Origin: JALHOP01 sp964484195 | Lineage (GTDB): Bacteria; Myxococcota; XYA12-FULL-58-9; JALHOP01 | Direction of reading: 5' to 3' | NCBI GenBank assembly: GCA_964484195.1 | Contig: CAZAER010000001.1 | Location: 434,001-498,000, forward strand | DNA: 64,000 nucleotides | Shown here: in pieces, positions 24,500 through 33,055 of the stretch | Numbering within the stretch: position 1 is the first letter of the stretch | Layout of the letters: each line of letters opens with the position of its first letter | Notes under the pieces: generated by a model | What the model saw: only the letters and a program-made list of their open reading frames with translations | Told to the model about the DNA's origin: nothing | Databases searched by the model: none | Position numbers and translations under genes: made by a program

Positions 24500-25744
24500 A
24501 TGCTGGATGATCACACGCCGCGCTCCTCGCGGGCGAAGGAACAGCTGGAAGCGGCGCGTCAAGAGGACGAAGCCGACAACTCGCTCGAAGCCATGTTAGG
24601 AACCCCCGCAAACAACACGCTGACCGCGAAAGCGGACGGCACGCGATCCGGCCCGTTGGGCGGGATTCGCCGTGAGCTCTTGCGCGATGCTTCGGCCATC
24701 CCGCGTCTCGCGGATCTCGCGGCGCTGCGGGTGCTCCTCACCGGCGAGTCCGTCATCGACGGCGGCCGCGCCTGGTTCCGTTCGCGTGAAGCAGTCGACG
24801 AGTTCCTGCGTCTGTCGGGCTACGACACCGACAACCCGCTCGACATGGCTCGTTTGCAGGAGCTGCACGAAGACGCGGTCGCGTACATGACCGAAGTCCA
24901 CGGCTACAAGCTGCCTGCAGACGTCGAAGAGCCCGCCGACATCCACGACCTGTTCCTCGTGGCGTCTTTCGGCCCGCAACGCTTGCGCCGGCCGGCATGC
25001 ATGACGCTCAAGGTGATGCACATCCTGCAGCACATCGCTGGCCGTGAGCTCGCCTTCAACATGCCGATCTCCGAGGCCGAGCTCCTCGACCGCTTGAACG
25101 CCAAGGTGTTCGCGCTCGTCGACCGCATGCGCGCGCAGAAGATGGGCGTCCGCGAGTTTGCCGCCGGCAAGAAGACCCGGAGCTCCCTCGTCACCAAGCT
25201 CCTCGCCAAACGCGACACGTTGGCGACGCACATCTTCGATCGACTCCGCTATCGCGTCATCTTCGAGAGCCGCGAGAACATCGTGCAGGCGCTGCTGCTG
25301 ATGATTCGCGAGCTCTTCCCGTACAACTACGTGGTGCCCGAGCAGTCGGCGAACGGCATCATCGTGCCCGCGGATCTGGCGCGCGTTCTCGAGCTTCCTC
25401 TCGACGTGGTCGAGGCGTGCTGGGGCGGCGCGTCCGCGCAGATTGGTGTCGACGGCCAGTCGCCCACGCCGCAAAACGAGTTCTCCGGCAAGACCTACCG
25501 CTGCGTGAACTTCGTCGCCGACATCCCGATCCGCATCGACGACCTCGCGCCCGACGAGGCGCCCGCCATCGCTTACGTGCAGGCCGAGATCCAGCTCGTC
25601 GACCTCGAGACCGAGCGGGCCAACAACGCCGGCGAGAACGCCCATCCGCGCTACAAAGCGCGCCAGCGCGAGCGCGTCCAACGACGCTTGGAGGCGGGTG
25701 GCGACACCGGCCTCGAGACCGCCGTCAACGACGACGAGGGTTAG
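24500..25744 (+). CDS. Conserved protein of unknown function, possible RelA/SpoT-like fold
   Basis: This 414-residue cytoplasmic protein has no motif I can name with certainty. It may be the Myxococcota family numbered TIGR04552 (recollection, not verified). The first 60 residues are polar and disordered. The region 225-385 recalls a (p)ppGpp-synthetase fold: HIFDRLRYRVIFESRENIVQ sits like the D-x-x-G-x-R segment, YRCVNFVADI like the Y-x-S-x-H strand, and AYVQAEIQLVDLETE like the E-I-Q strand. The catalytic residues are not clearly conserved, so this is weak. GAGGGG five bases upstream and a good promoter support the start. The acidic C-terminus (AVNDDEG) precedes 116 bp to the next gene. Confidence 0.7.
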   Translation: MLDDHTPRSSRAKEQLEAARQEDEADNSLEAMLGTPANNTLTAKADGTRSGPLGGIRRELLRDASAIPRLADLAALRVLLTGESVIDGGRAWFRSREAVDEFLRLSGYDTDNPLDMARLQELHEDAVAYMTEVHGYKLPADVEEPADIHDLFLVASFGPQRLRRPACMTLKVMHILQHIAGRELAFNMPISEAELLDRLNAKVFALVDRMRAQKMGVREFAAGKKTRSSLVTKLLAKRDTLATHIFDRLRYRVIFESRENIVQALLLMIRELFPYNYVVPEQSANGIIVPADLARVLELPLDVVEACWGGASAQIGVDGQSPTPQNEFSGKTYRCVNFVADIPIRIDDLAPDEAPAIAYVQAEIQLVDLETERANNAGENAHPRYKARQRERVQRRLEAGGDTGLETAVNDDEG

Positions 25745-25784
25745 GGCTGCGCGAGCCCCGGAATCGTGCGCCGTGGACGAACGA

Positions 25785-25838
25785 CGCAACGCCGACGTGT
25801 AGCGGCCGATACTGGAGACACGAACGACGAAAACCTGG
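25785..25838 (+). promoter_or_regulatory. Bipartite upstream element, copy B (shared with 7358-7410)
   Basis: CGCAACG (25785-25791), a 16-bp gap, GATACTG (25808-25814), G, then AGACACGAA, three bases, CGAAAA and CCTGG (to 25838). It is identical to copy A in order and in the 16-bp spacing, while the bases inside the gap are unrelated. Conserved ends with a diverged spacer is what a promoter recognised at two boxes would show. It lies 46 bp before the GTG at 25861. Confidence 0.6.
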
Positions 25839-25860
25839 TCGTTGTACGTGGAGACTCGCC

Positions 25861-26388
25861 GTGACCATCAGTCGTAAAGACCTCTTTGCCCCCGTGGATC
25901 ACCACGTCCCGAACGCGTCGGCCACCCGCTTCCCCGAGCCCCAGCGCATGCAGCTGCAACCTGACAGCGCCGAGCAGCTTCGCGCCGCCATCGCGAGCGC
26001 TTCCCGTCAGCCGCGCACACACGACCTGAACGCCGCAATTTCGGCTGCTGAGGCCCACCTCCGAACGGTGGAAGCCGACAAGGGCAGCAAGCGGACTTTT
26101 CCGCGGTACAGCAACTGCGCCACGTGGACGGCCGAAGGGCTCAAGGCCGCCATGGCGAATCCGGGCAATAACCTCGCAGCGGCGATGGCGTCGTTCATGG
26201 AGGGCGTCCGTGCTGCGACGGGGCACGAAAAGCCGGCGCACGAAGCCTTCATCCTCATGGGCGATGAACCGCCCCGACGCTTGAGCGCGGTCGCACGGGA
26301 GGCCTACAGCGGCCATCACCAGGTGCTCGAGGGCGAGGTCAACGATCCGGACAAGGCGCCGCGGCATTCGCAGCGCCCTGAAAGCTAA
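25861..26388 (+). CDS. Unrecognised small protein sharing its leader with the 7419 gene
   Basis: I do not recognise this 175-residue soluble protein. The GTG start has GGAG eight bases upstream and sits in the context CCGTGAC, as in the gene at 7419. The first residues MTISRKD parallel MTFSISQ there, after which similarity ends. The N-terminal 45 residues are Pro/His/Arg-rich and probably disordered. The middle is helical (LRAAIASASRQ, AAISAAEAHLRTVEAD). The C-terminus is polar (DKAPRHSQRPES). It ends 9 bp before the convergent rpsT. The shared promoter-like element suggests joint control with the tandem paralogues 16 kb away. Confidence 0.6.
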   Translation: MTISRKDLFAPVDHHVPNASATRFPEPQRMQLQPDSAEQLRAAIASASRQPRTHDLNAAISAAEAHLRTVEADKGSKRTFPRYSNCATWTAEGLKAAMANPGNNLAAAMASFMEGVRAATGHEKPAHEAFILMGDEPPRRLSAVAREAYSGHHQVLEGEVNDPDKAPRHSQRPES

Positions 26389-26397
26389 ACGGCCTGA

Positions 26398-26661
26398 TTA
26401 GCCGAGCTTGTTGAACGCCAGCACCATGCGCGAAACGCGACGGCTGGCATTGCGGGCGTGAACGACGCCCTTCGATGCGGCCTTGCGGATCTCGCGGGTT
26501 GCCTCGGCGAGGGCCTTCTCGGCCTTCTTCTTGTCGCCAGAGGTCAGAACCTCACGAAAAGCCCGGATGGCGCCGCGCACCTTGCTACGACGGCTGACGT
26601 TACGGGCCGCCCGCTTCACCGACTGACGCGCGCGCTTCTCTGCAGACTTATGCGTTGCCAC
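26398..26661 (-). CDS. rpsT: 30S ribosomal protein S20
   Basis: This 87-residue basic helical-bundle protein has the S20 pattern: MATHKSAEKRARQSVKRAAR, then SKVRGAIRAFREVL, then GVVHARNASRRVSRMVLAFN. It binds 16S rRNA early in 30S assembly. It stands alone on the minus strand, with a promoter candidate 61 bp upstream and a convergent gene 9 bp past its stop. Confidence 0.95.
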   Translation of the reverse strand: MATHKSAEKRARQSVKRAARNVSRRSKVRGAIRAFREVLTSGDKKKAEKALAEATREIRKAASKGVVHARNASRRVSRMVLAFNKLG

Positions 26662-26722
26662 GATCTCGACTCCAAACGGCCGGGTGAGCCCACAGGGCTT
26701 TCGGCATCTTACGAGGGGCGGG

Positions 26723-26752
26723 CGTCTACCAAACGGGGGCGGCGAATGTCAA
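26723..26752 (-). promoter_or_regulatory. Promoter candidate for rpsT
   Basis: On the minus strand a perfect TTGACA (26747-26752) is followed after 18 bp by TAGACG (26723-26728, 3/6 match). It lies about 60 bp upstream of rpsT. Confidence 0.45.
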
Positions 26753-26765
26753 CCAGACTGTGCCC

Positions 26766-27029
26766 TTAGTGCCCCAATCCCTCGATCTCGAACAGCGTGC
26801 GGCGCAGGGTTTCGAGCTGCTCGATCACCTGCAGCGCTCGTGAAGCGCCCCTCGCGGCTCGTATCGAGCTGGAGTGCTGGGTGAGGGTGCTTCCCTGGAG
26901 TGTCCAGGTCGTCTCGAAGTGCGAGGCGTCGCGGGACATCTCGCCGCTGCGCCAGCTGAGGGTGAAGTCGGTGTCCGCTGCAGCGGAGGGAGCGGTCAGG
27001 CACAGCGCCACTAGGGCCGAGACGATCAT
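26766..27029 (-). CDS. Small secreted protein of unknown function
   Basis: This 87-residue protein has a clean signal peptide (MIVSALVALCLTAPSAAADT). The mature part of about 68 residues starts with short strands (FTLSWRSGEMSR, FETTWTLQGSTL) and ends in an amphipathic helix (IEQLETLRRTLFEIEGL). It lies upstream of rpsT on the same strand and is divergent from murJ with 58 bp between starts. No family recognised. The signal peptide and its own spacing argue that it is real. Confidence 0.6.
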   Translation of the reverse strand: MIVSALVALCLTAPSAAADTDFTLSWRSGEMSRDASHFETTWTLQGSTLTQHSSSIRAARGASRALQVIEQLETLRRTLFEIEGLGH

Positions 27030-27087
27030 CCGCCGAGCTTATCGCTCTATGGCCGGGCCGATCGATATGATTTAACCGCGCCGCATC

Positions 27088-28641
27088 ATGAGCTCGCTCG
27101 CCCGCAACGCCGGCATCGTCAGCTTCTACACGATGCTGAGCCGGATCACCGGGCTCGCGCGTGACACCATCTTCCTGCACATCTTCGGCGCCAACAACGC
27201 GAGCGACGCGTTCCTCATGGCGTTCACCATCCCCAACGCCTTTCGCAACTTGGTGGCCGAAGGCGCGCTCACCGTCGCATTCCTGCCGGTCTTCAAGCAG
27301 AGCGAGAAAGAGGGCGGGGACGAGGCGGTTCGCCGGCTGATGGGGCAGGCGCTCGCGGTCTTCCCGCTGCTCGCCACCCTGGTGTCGGTCCTTTGCATCG
27401 TCTTCGCGACGCCGCTCGTTCACCTGTTCGCCGCCGGCTTCAAGACAGTTCCTGGCAAGTTCGAGCTGACGGTCCTGCTCGTGCGCTGGATGTTCATGTA
27501 CCTCGCGCTAGTGAGCTTCGTGGCGCTCACCATGGGGGCATTGAACGCGCGCGGCTACTTCGCTTCGTCGAGCGCGTCGCAGCTCGTTTTCAATTGCGTT
27601 CACATCTGTTTCATCGTGACCGCGGCGCGCCTCGTGGACCCGCCGATGCTGGGCGTCGCTTTCGGTGTGCTCACCGGCGGCGTCGCGCAAGTCATCGTGC
27701 AGATTGTCGCGCTCAAGCAGGCGAAGCTGTGGGTACGGCCGCGTTTGCACTTCGGGCCCGAGATCCGGCGCATCCTCGGCTTGATGGCGCCCGCGGTGGC
27801 ATCGCTCGCGATCTATCAGCTCAACATCGCCGCGTTGCGCTTCTTCACCAGCTACCTCGACGAGGGCGCCGTCACCTATCTCTACAGCGCCGACCGCTTC
27901 TTCCAGCTGCCGCTCGGCGTGTTCGCGGTGGCCATCGCCACGGCGTCGTTGCCGGCGCTCACCGAAGCGTTGAACACGGGAGGCAAGGAGAAGCTCACCG
28001 CGACCTTCCGCCAGTCGGTGCAGCTCAACAACTTCATCACCATCCCGTCGGCGGTCGGCCTGATCGTGCTGGCGCTTCCCATCACCGCGACGATCTCGCA
28101 GCACGGTCACTTCACCCACCAGATGTCGATCGACACCGCCGAGGCGCTCATCTGGCTCGCTGCCGGCCTCGTTGCGGTCGCGAACATCCGGGTCGCGTCC
28201 CAGGTCTTCTTCGCGCTGCAAGACACGCGCACCCCGGTCATCTGCGGAGCCATCGGCTTCTTCGCGAACCTCGCGCTCGCTCCTTATTTCTCCCTGCGCT
28301 ACGGCTTCCGCGGCCTGCCGATGAGCATCAGTGCCTCGGCCTGGCTCCAGCTCGTGGTCGAGCTTTGGCTCCTGGGGCGGCGGGCAGGGCGTCTCGGGAT
28401 GCTCAGCATCATGGGCCGCGGCCTGCGCGATTGCCTGGCCGCGGGGTTCATGGGCGCCTGTGCATGGCAGGTGGCGACGTACGGGAGTTGGGAGCTCGGC
28501 TTTACCGCCGTGAATACGGTGGTCCTGATTGGATCATGCGTCGCCGGCGGTCTCGCCTACGCACTGTGTCAGACCGCATTTCGCGCCCCAGAGCTCAATG
28601 CCGTGAGAAATCGCCTGCTTCGGCGTCGGCGACGGGCCTGA
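27088..28641 (+). CDS. murJ: Lipid II flippase MurJ
   Basis: This 517-residue inner-membrane protein of the MOP superfamily has about 14 transmembrane helices. It opens with the MurJ signature SFYTMLSRITGLARDTI, then ASDAFLMAFTIPNAFRNLVAEGAL, and later FFQLPLGVFAVAIATASLP and RVASQVFFALQDTRTP. It moves lipid-linked peptidoglycan precursor across the membrane. A TATGAT -10-like box lies at 27066-27071 without an evident -35. The Arg-rich C-terminus is cytoplasmic. It shares the divergent gap with the small secreted-protein gene. Confidence 0.94.
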   Translation: MSSLARNAGIVSFYTMLSRITGLARDTIFLHIFGANNASDAFLMAFTIPNAFRNLVAEGALTVAFLPVFKQSEKEGGDEAVRRLMGQALAVFPLLATLVSVLCIVFATPLVHLFAAGFKTVPGKFELTVLLVRWMFMYLALVSFVALTMGALNARGYFASSSASQLVFNCVHICFIVTAARLVDPPMLGVAFGVLTGGVAQVIVQIVALKQAKLWVRPRLHFGPEIRRILGLMAPAVASLAIYQLNIAALRFFTSYLDEGAVTYLYSADRFFQLPLGVFAVAIATASLPALTEALNTGGKEKLTATFRQSVQLNNFITIPSAVGLIVLALPITATISQHGHFTHQMSIDTAEALIWLAAGLVAVANIRVASQVFFALQDTRTPVICGAIGFFANLALAPYFSLRYGFRGLPMSISASAWLQLVVELWLLGRRAGRLGMLSIMGRGLRDCLAAGFMGACAWQVATYGSWELGFTAVNTVVLIGSCVAGGLAYALCQTAFRAPELNAVRNRLLRRRRRA

Positions 28642-28908
28642 CAGGCGTCTGTCGGGGGAGACCCGGAATCGTGAAAAACGCGACAGGCTCAAACGCCGCG
28701 CCTGTGGATAACCTGTTGGTGCTTGTGAATTGGCCAGCCGCCGAGCGTCGTCGTGAACGCTATGTCGGACAGTCCGCTGGCGATCGCGTAAGGCGATGAA
28801 TTCAGGAGGGTATCGGGGATGGGTCCGGAGATTGGGGGGAGCTGCTCAGGGCCAGGAATCGCCGCCAGCTCTAGATATCCACACCGGAACGCACAGGGAG
28901 AAATGCCT
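28642..28908. other. Non-coding gap holding one perfect and one near-perfect DnaA box
   Basis: This 267-bp gap lies between the convergent murJ and mazG. On the minus strand, 28703-28711 reads TTATCCACA, the exact DnaA-box consensus. 28875-28883 on the plus strand reads ATATCCACA, one mismatch. The boxes face each other 163 bp apart. There is no AT-rich unwinding stretch and no dnaA, dnaN or gidA gene nearby, so it is not a likely origin. The rest has no convincing ORF or terminator; the short plus-strand frame from 28796 runs into mazG antisense. Confidence 0.5.
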
Positions 28909-29763
28909 TCAGGTCCGAAAAAAGAGTTTGGCGTCTTCCCATAATCGCTCTAGCTCGTCAATAGTTGCTTCGCTCGGCACTTTGCCTTTTTTGGCGAGCT
29001 CCTGCTCTAAGTAGCTGAATCGGTTCTGGAATTTTTCGAGGGTGCGGCGCAGAGCATCTTCCGGGTCGACGCCCAGATGCCGTGACAGATTGGCAATCGA
29101 AAACAGCAAATCACCAAGTTCTTCAGCTACTTGCGCCTGGTTTGTAGCGTCGGCGTTTTTCTCGCGCGCGGCGAGCGCCTGGTCCAGCTCGGACCACTCC
29201 TCGTAAACCTTGGCGCGCACGTCTGCTGCCCGTGTCCAATCGAAGCCTACAGCCGAGGCTTTCTCGCCAGTACGTAGGGCTCGGAGCAGGGCGGGGAACG
29301 CTTTGGGAACACCGTCCAGCGTGCCTTTTGCCTGCTTCTTGCCGCTCTTGGCGCGTTCCTCGGCCTTGATGCGCTCCCAATTCTTGCTGACGTCCGATGC
29401 GGTGCGCGCCTCGGTGTCGCCGAAGACGTGGGGATGGCGGCGGACGAGCTTGTCGGCAATAGCGGTTGCGACCTCCGCGAGACCGAAGGTTCCTGCTTCC
29501 TGCGTGATTTCGGATTGGAAGACGACTTGTAAGAGAAGGTCTCCGAGCTCGTCGCGGTGGCCGGCGGGATCGCCCGCGTCGATGGCGTCGAGCGTCTCGT
29601 AGGTTTCTTCGAGCAGATAGGTCTTGAGCGAGGCGAGGGTCTGCTCTCGGTCCCAGGGGCAACCCCCGGGGGCACGTAGCTGGGCCATGATGCGGGCGAG
29701 ACGCTCGACGGCGGCGGCGGCGCGCTCGAAGCGGGCGTCGGGGGATGTGGGTTCGTTGCTCAC
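28909..29763 (-). CDS. mazG: Nucleoside triphosphate pyrophosphohydrolase MazG
   Basis: This 284-residue protein has two MazG folds. The first carries GGCPWDREQTLASLKTYLLE with the metal-binding E-x-x-E (EETYETLDAI) and E-L-G-D (DELGDLLLQVVF). The second has EEWSELDQAL and EELGDLLFSIANLSRHL. Other marks are RRHPHVFGD and NWERIKAEER. It hydrolyses NTPs, including (p)ppGpp-related and damaged nucleotides, to monophosphates and pyrophosphate. GTG 29763 has AAAGGG seven bases upstream and was preferred to further upstream in-frame codons. It is alone, divergent from the TPR membrane-protein gene. Confidence 0.93.
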   Translation of the reverse strand: MSNEPTSPDARFERAAAAVERLARIMAQLRAPGGCPWDREQTLASLKTYLLEETYETLDAIDAGDPAGHRDELGDLLLQVVFQSEITQEAGTFGLAEVATAIADKLVRRHPHVFGDTEARTASDVSKNWERIKAEERAKSGKKQAKGTLDGVPKAFPALLRALRTGEKASAVGFDWTRAADVRAKVYEEWSELDQALAAREKNADATNQAQVAEELGDLLFSIANLSRHLGVDPEDALRRTLEKFQNRFSYLEQELAKKGKVPSEATIDELERLWEDAKLFFRT

Positions 29764-29855
29764 GGCGGGCCCTTTAACATTGTGAGCATGCGACGGAGAA
29801 GGTCTGCACAATTGTTGAAGCGTTCCTTGTTGGGTGTTACCCCCAAGGGGTGTCG

Positions 29856-31754
29856 ATGAGGTGCTCGTCGCGTTGGCTTCCTGCCCGGCCGGTCGTTGTC
29901 TTCACGTTGACCGTTATCGCGAGCATCGCTCGCGCGCAGGCGCCGGAGCCCGCGCCGCCCGAGCCACCGTTAGCGGCGCAGCCACCGGCAGGGGTGCAGC
30001 CCGCGGCCGAAGCGGTCGTGGTCGCGGCGCCGAGTAACGAGCAGCTGCGGGGGGCACCGCCCGCGACCTTTACTGATCTGTGGGGCCTACGCCGGCGCGC
30101 GCTCGCCGAGTTCGATCGCACGGCCGCGGACGCGCTGCTCAACGGTATGGTCGAGGCCAAGCAGGGCGCTGGTTGGCCGAATCTCACCACCTACGGTTTG
30201 GCGGTCGCGCGAGAAAGCGTCACCATCGCGAGCACCGGGGAAGCGGCGAGGGCGCTGCGACTCGCGGATGCGGCGACCAAGCTCGCACCCTCGCGACCGG
30301 AGACGTGGGTCGCCCGCGCCCGCGCCAACTTCGATGGTGGCCAACCGGTCGCGGCGGCAACCGACTTGGGCCATGCGGCGACCGCCATCCTCACCGATCC
30401 GATCGAGCTGCGCTTGCGCTTGGGCAATCTTGCGCTGGCCGCTATCGCGGCGTTCCTCGTGGGCGCGTTCGTTTTCGCGATCATCGTGCTCTATCGCCAC
30501 GGCCGCGAGCTCGTGTTCGGCGTCTTGCAGGTGCTGCCGAACGGCGCCACGCGACTGCAAGCGGCGCTCATCGTCACCGCGGTGATCGCGACCCCCTTGC
30601 TGGTCGCGGTGGGCCCGGTCTGGACCGTCCTCATTTGGATCGCGCTGCCGATCGCGTACTACGATCGCAACGAGCGGGTCGGCGCTTGCATCATCATCGC
30701 GTTCCTCGCGGTGTTGCCGCTGCTCCTGCCGAAGGCCACGGAGTATCTGGGTTACCCCGGATCCCGAGCGCAAGACCTCTATCTCGCCGCGACCGACATG
30801 GGAGCCGAGGCCGCCGCCGGCAGGGTCCGTGCGCAATCCAAGCCGACCGCGGCAGAGCTCGTGGCGACGGGGTTGCGTGAGCGCTATGCCGGAAACCTCG
30901 CCGAAGCGACGCGCCTTTTGGAGCAGTCGATCGAGCGCGGCATGGAGCAGCCGAGTGTCTACACCGTGCTCGGCAACTTGAAGTTCGCCGCAGCCGACCG
31001 CGCCGGTGCCATCGCTGCCTACGAGAAGGCGCTCGCGCGCGATCCGAAGTACGTGCCGGCGTTGTTCAATCTCTCTCGCGTCTACTTCTCGATGACCGAG
31101 CACCAGAAGGCGGGCGAGGCTCACCGCGCCGCGACGACGATCGACTACGAGATGGTCGAGCTCTTCGATCGCGATGCGAAGCAGCATGGCCCTGCCTACA
31201 TGGCGCCCGCCGAAGTCCCGCGTCGCACGTTCGCGAGCCGCAATCTCCCCGCCACGTCGGTCTCCGTCGCTGCCCACGATGTCTGGCGCGAGCTGTCGGG
31301 ACGCACCATCCCTCTGTGGTACATCGGCATCGCCGTCGCTCTCTGCCTGCTGATGGGCATCGTCGGGATCTTCAGGAAGAGCACCAAGGCGCCCACCACC
31401 TTGGCCGCCAAGGCGCAGCAAGACCTCACCAAGAGCACCATCGAGCCCCTGCAGCGCATCCGGCAGGAGATCGAAGTGCATCGTCATAGCCTCCGGCTGT
31501 TGCGCATGCGCCGTGTCGTGTCGGTGTTCATCGCCGGGGCGGGGCAGCTCATGGTCGGACGCGCGCTCTCCGGCCTCGCGTTCCTCGTGATCTTCACGAC
31601 CAGCCTGTTCATGCTGCTCATCGGCCTCGACATCGTCCCGTCGCCGGTGCCGCTCGCCGGTGGCCCGTCGCTGCTCGCGCTGATCATCTACGCGGGGGCC
31701 GCAGGCATCGCGTACTTGATGTCGCTCATCGACGCCCAAACGGAGGACGTCTAG
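29856..31754 (+). CDS. TPR membrane protein of unknown function
   Basis: This 632-residue protein starts at ATG 29856 with AGGGG five bases upstream; a GTG at 29850 is possible. It has a signal-type N-terminus, then a Pro/Ala-rich segment (about 28-65). Helical repeats follow (70-190), then three closely spaced transmembrane helices (about 195-300). A periplasmic or cytoplasmic TPR region (about 330-440) has the pattern SVYTVLGNLKFAAADRAGAIAAYEKALARDP. One helix lies at about 487-505, and two more near the C-terminus. It overlaps the DUF4388 gene by 1 bp with a shared GGAGG, so the two products are probably made together. Confidence 0.72.
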   Translation: MRCSSRWLPARPVVVFTLTVIASIARAQAPEPAPPEPPLAAQPPAGVQPAAEAVVVAAPSNEQLRGAPPATFTDLWGLRRRALAEFDRTAADALLNGMVEAKQGAGWPNLTTYGLAVARESVTIASTGEAARALRLADAATKLAPSRPETWVARARANFDGGQPVAAATDLGHAATAILTDPIELRLRLGNLALAAIAAFLVGAFVFAIIVLYRHGRELVFGVLQVLPNGATRLQAALIVTAVIATPLLVAVGPVWTVLIWIALPIAYYDRNERVGACIIIAFLAVLPLLLPKATEYLGYPGSRAQDLYLAATDMGAEAAAGRVRAQSKPTAAELVATGLRERYAGNLAEATRLLEQSIERGMEQPSVYTVLGNLKFAAADRAGAIAAYEKALARDPKYVPALFNLSRVYFSMTEHQKAGEAHRAATTIDYEMVELFDRDAKQHGPAYMAPAEVPRRTFASRNLPATSVSVAAHDVWRELSGRTIPLWYIGIAVALCLLMGIVGIFRKSTKAPTTLAAKAQQDLTKSTIEPLQRIRQEIEVHRHSLRLLRMRRVVSVFIAGAGQLMVGRALSGLAFLVIFTTSLFMLLIGLDIVPSPVPLAGGPSLLALIIYAGAAGIAYLMSLIDAQTEDV

Positions 31755-32980
31755 TGGCACTGCGAGGCACACTCCGCGACTTCGGTATCGCGGACATCTT
31801 CCAGCTCATCGGCCACCAGGGAAAGACCGGTCACCTCATCGTCCGCGAGCGCGGACGCGAAGTGAAGATCGGCTTCCGCGACGGCAACATCGTCAGTGCA
31901 CATTCGACGACGCGCCGTGAGCGCGACATGCTGGGTGGCCTTCTGGTGCGCGCCGAGGTCATCACCCACGAGCAGCTGGGTCAGGCGCTCGACCTGCAGA
32001 AAAAGAGCGGCGACCGCTTGGGCGACGTGCTCATCAACAGCGGGCTCGTCGAGCCGCCGAGCTTGGCGATGTTCGTCAAGCTGCAGCTCAACGAAACGCT
32101 TTACCAGCTCTTCCTGTGGACCAGCGGCACGTACGAGTTCAACCAGACCGACATTGGTCTGCCTACCGACGTCGATCCGATCCGCAGCGAGACCGTGCTC
32201 ATGGAGGGCTTCCGTCAGGTCGACGAGTGGCCGCTCATCCGCAAATCGATCCCGGGCTACGCCATCACCTTCCACAAGCTCGAGGACCTCGAGAAGCTCG
32301 ACGCCGGCGACAAGGGGCAGGGCGAGCAAGAGCTCGACTTCGATGACGCTTTCGCGGAGTTCGAGTCCGGTCAGTCGAGCGAGCGCACCGGCCGTCTGAA
32401 GGACATCGGGCGCAACGAGCGTACGGTCTATCAGCTCATCGTTCCCGGCCGCGACGTGCAGAAGATCATCGACCTGTCGCGCCTCGGCGAGTTCGAGACC
32501 TGCAAGGCCCTGGTGACGCTCATCAGCGCCGGCATCATCGAAACCGAGACGGTGGCCGACACGCGGCAACAACGCGCCATTCAGGCCGCGGCGCCGCTCG
32601 GCGGTGGCATTGCGGCGCGGCGCGTTGGTGGCGTCGCTCCTCTCATGCTCAAGGTCGCTGCCGTGGCCATGGGCTTGGTCGTGCTGGCCTTGGTCGCGCA
32701 ACGCACCTACGGCTGGCGACTCCGCGGCTGGGGCTCGCTACGTGAGGCTAGCGGCTACGTCGCGCAAGACGTGCAGTCGGTGGTTTCGACGACGCAGATC
32801 CAGAAGATCGAGCGCGCGCTCGCGGTCTACCGCGCCGAAGCCGGCGACTATCCCAAAGAGCTCGGGCTGCTCGTCGACGCCGGCTTGCTCAAGGCGAACG
32901 ACATCCGCTTTCCGTGGAAGCAGCCATACTTCTACGCCACGCGTGACGGTCACTACGAGCTCTTGCGCCCGCTCTACTAG
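31754..32980 (+). CDS. DUF4388-domain protein with transmembrane segment and pseudopilin-like tail
   Basis: This 408-residue protein starts at the GTG in TAGTG, with GGAGG eight bases upstream. Residues about 1-105 are a DUF4388 (PATAN-type) domain: LRGTLRDFGIADIFQLIGHQ, then KTGHLIVRERGREVKIGFRDGNIV. A winged-helix-like region follows (ERTVYQLIVPGRDVQKIIDL, about 215-270). One transmembrane helix lies at about 298-316. The C-terminal 70 residues (IQKIERALAVYRAEAGDYP, then LGLLVDAGLLK) resemble the periplasmic part of type II secretion pseudopilins. DUF4388 proteins in Myxococcota belong to signalling and motility systems. The combination here suggests a cytoplasmic sensor tied to an envelope process. 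Confidence 0.8.
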   Translation: MALRGTLRDFGIADIFQLIGHQGKTGHLIVRERGREVKIGFRDGNIVSAHSTTRRERDMLGGLLVRAEVITHEQLGQALDLQKKSGDRLGDVLINSGLVEPPSLAMFVKLQLNETLYQLFLWTSGTYEFNQTDIGLPTDVDPIRSETVLMEGFRQVDEWPLIRKSIPGYAITFHKLEDLEKLDAGDKGQGEQELDFDDAFAEFESGQSSERTGRLKDIGRNERTVYQLIVPGRDVQKIIDLSRLGEFETCKALVTLISAGIIETETVADTRQQRAIQAAAPLGGGIAARRVGGVAPLMLKVAAVAMGLVVLALVAQRTYGWRLRGWGSLREASGYVAQDVQSVVSTTQIQKIERALAVYRAEAGDYPKELGLLVDAGLLKANDIRFPWKQPYFYATRDGHYELLRPLY

Positions 32981-33055
32981 GTCCCTTGCGCCGACTCGAC
33001 GACGGTGAATAAGTGCCCATCCTGTATGCGTCTTTGATGCATCCCTGGGGGCACT

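Noticed and set aside
28642..28908. Replication origin
   Set aside because: Two DnaA boxes only, no AT-rich unwinding region and no dnaA, dnaN or gidA near.
28796..29014. A 72-residue plus-strand ORF in the DnaA-box gap
   Set aside because: Low-complexity residues and antisense to the mazG end.
30087..31772. A 561-residue minus-strand ORF opposite the TPR membrane protein
   Set aside because: Arg/Gly/Asp-rich shadow without motifs; the plus-strand gene has a signal, TM helices and TPRs.
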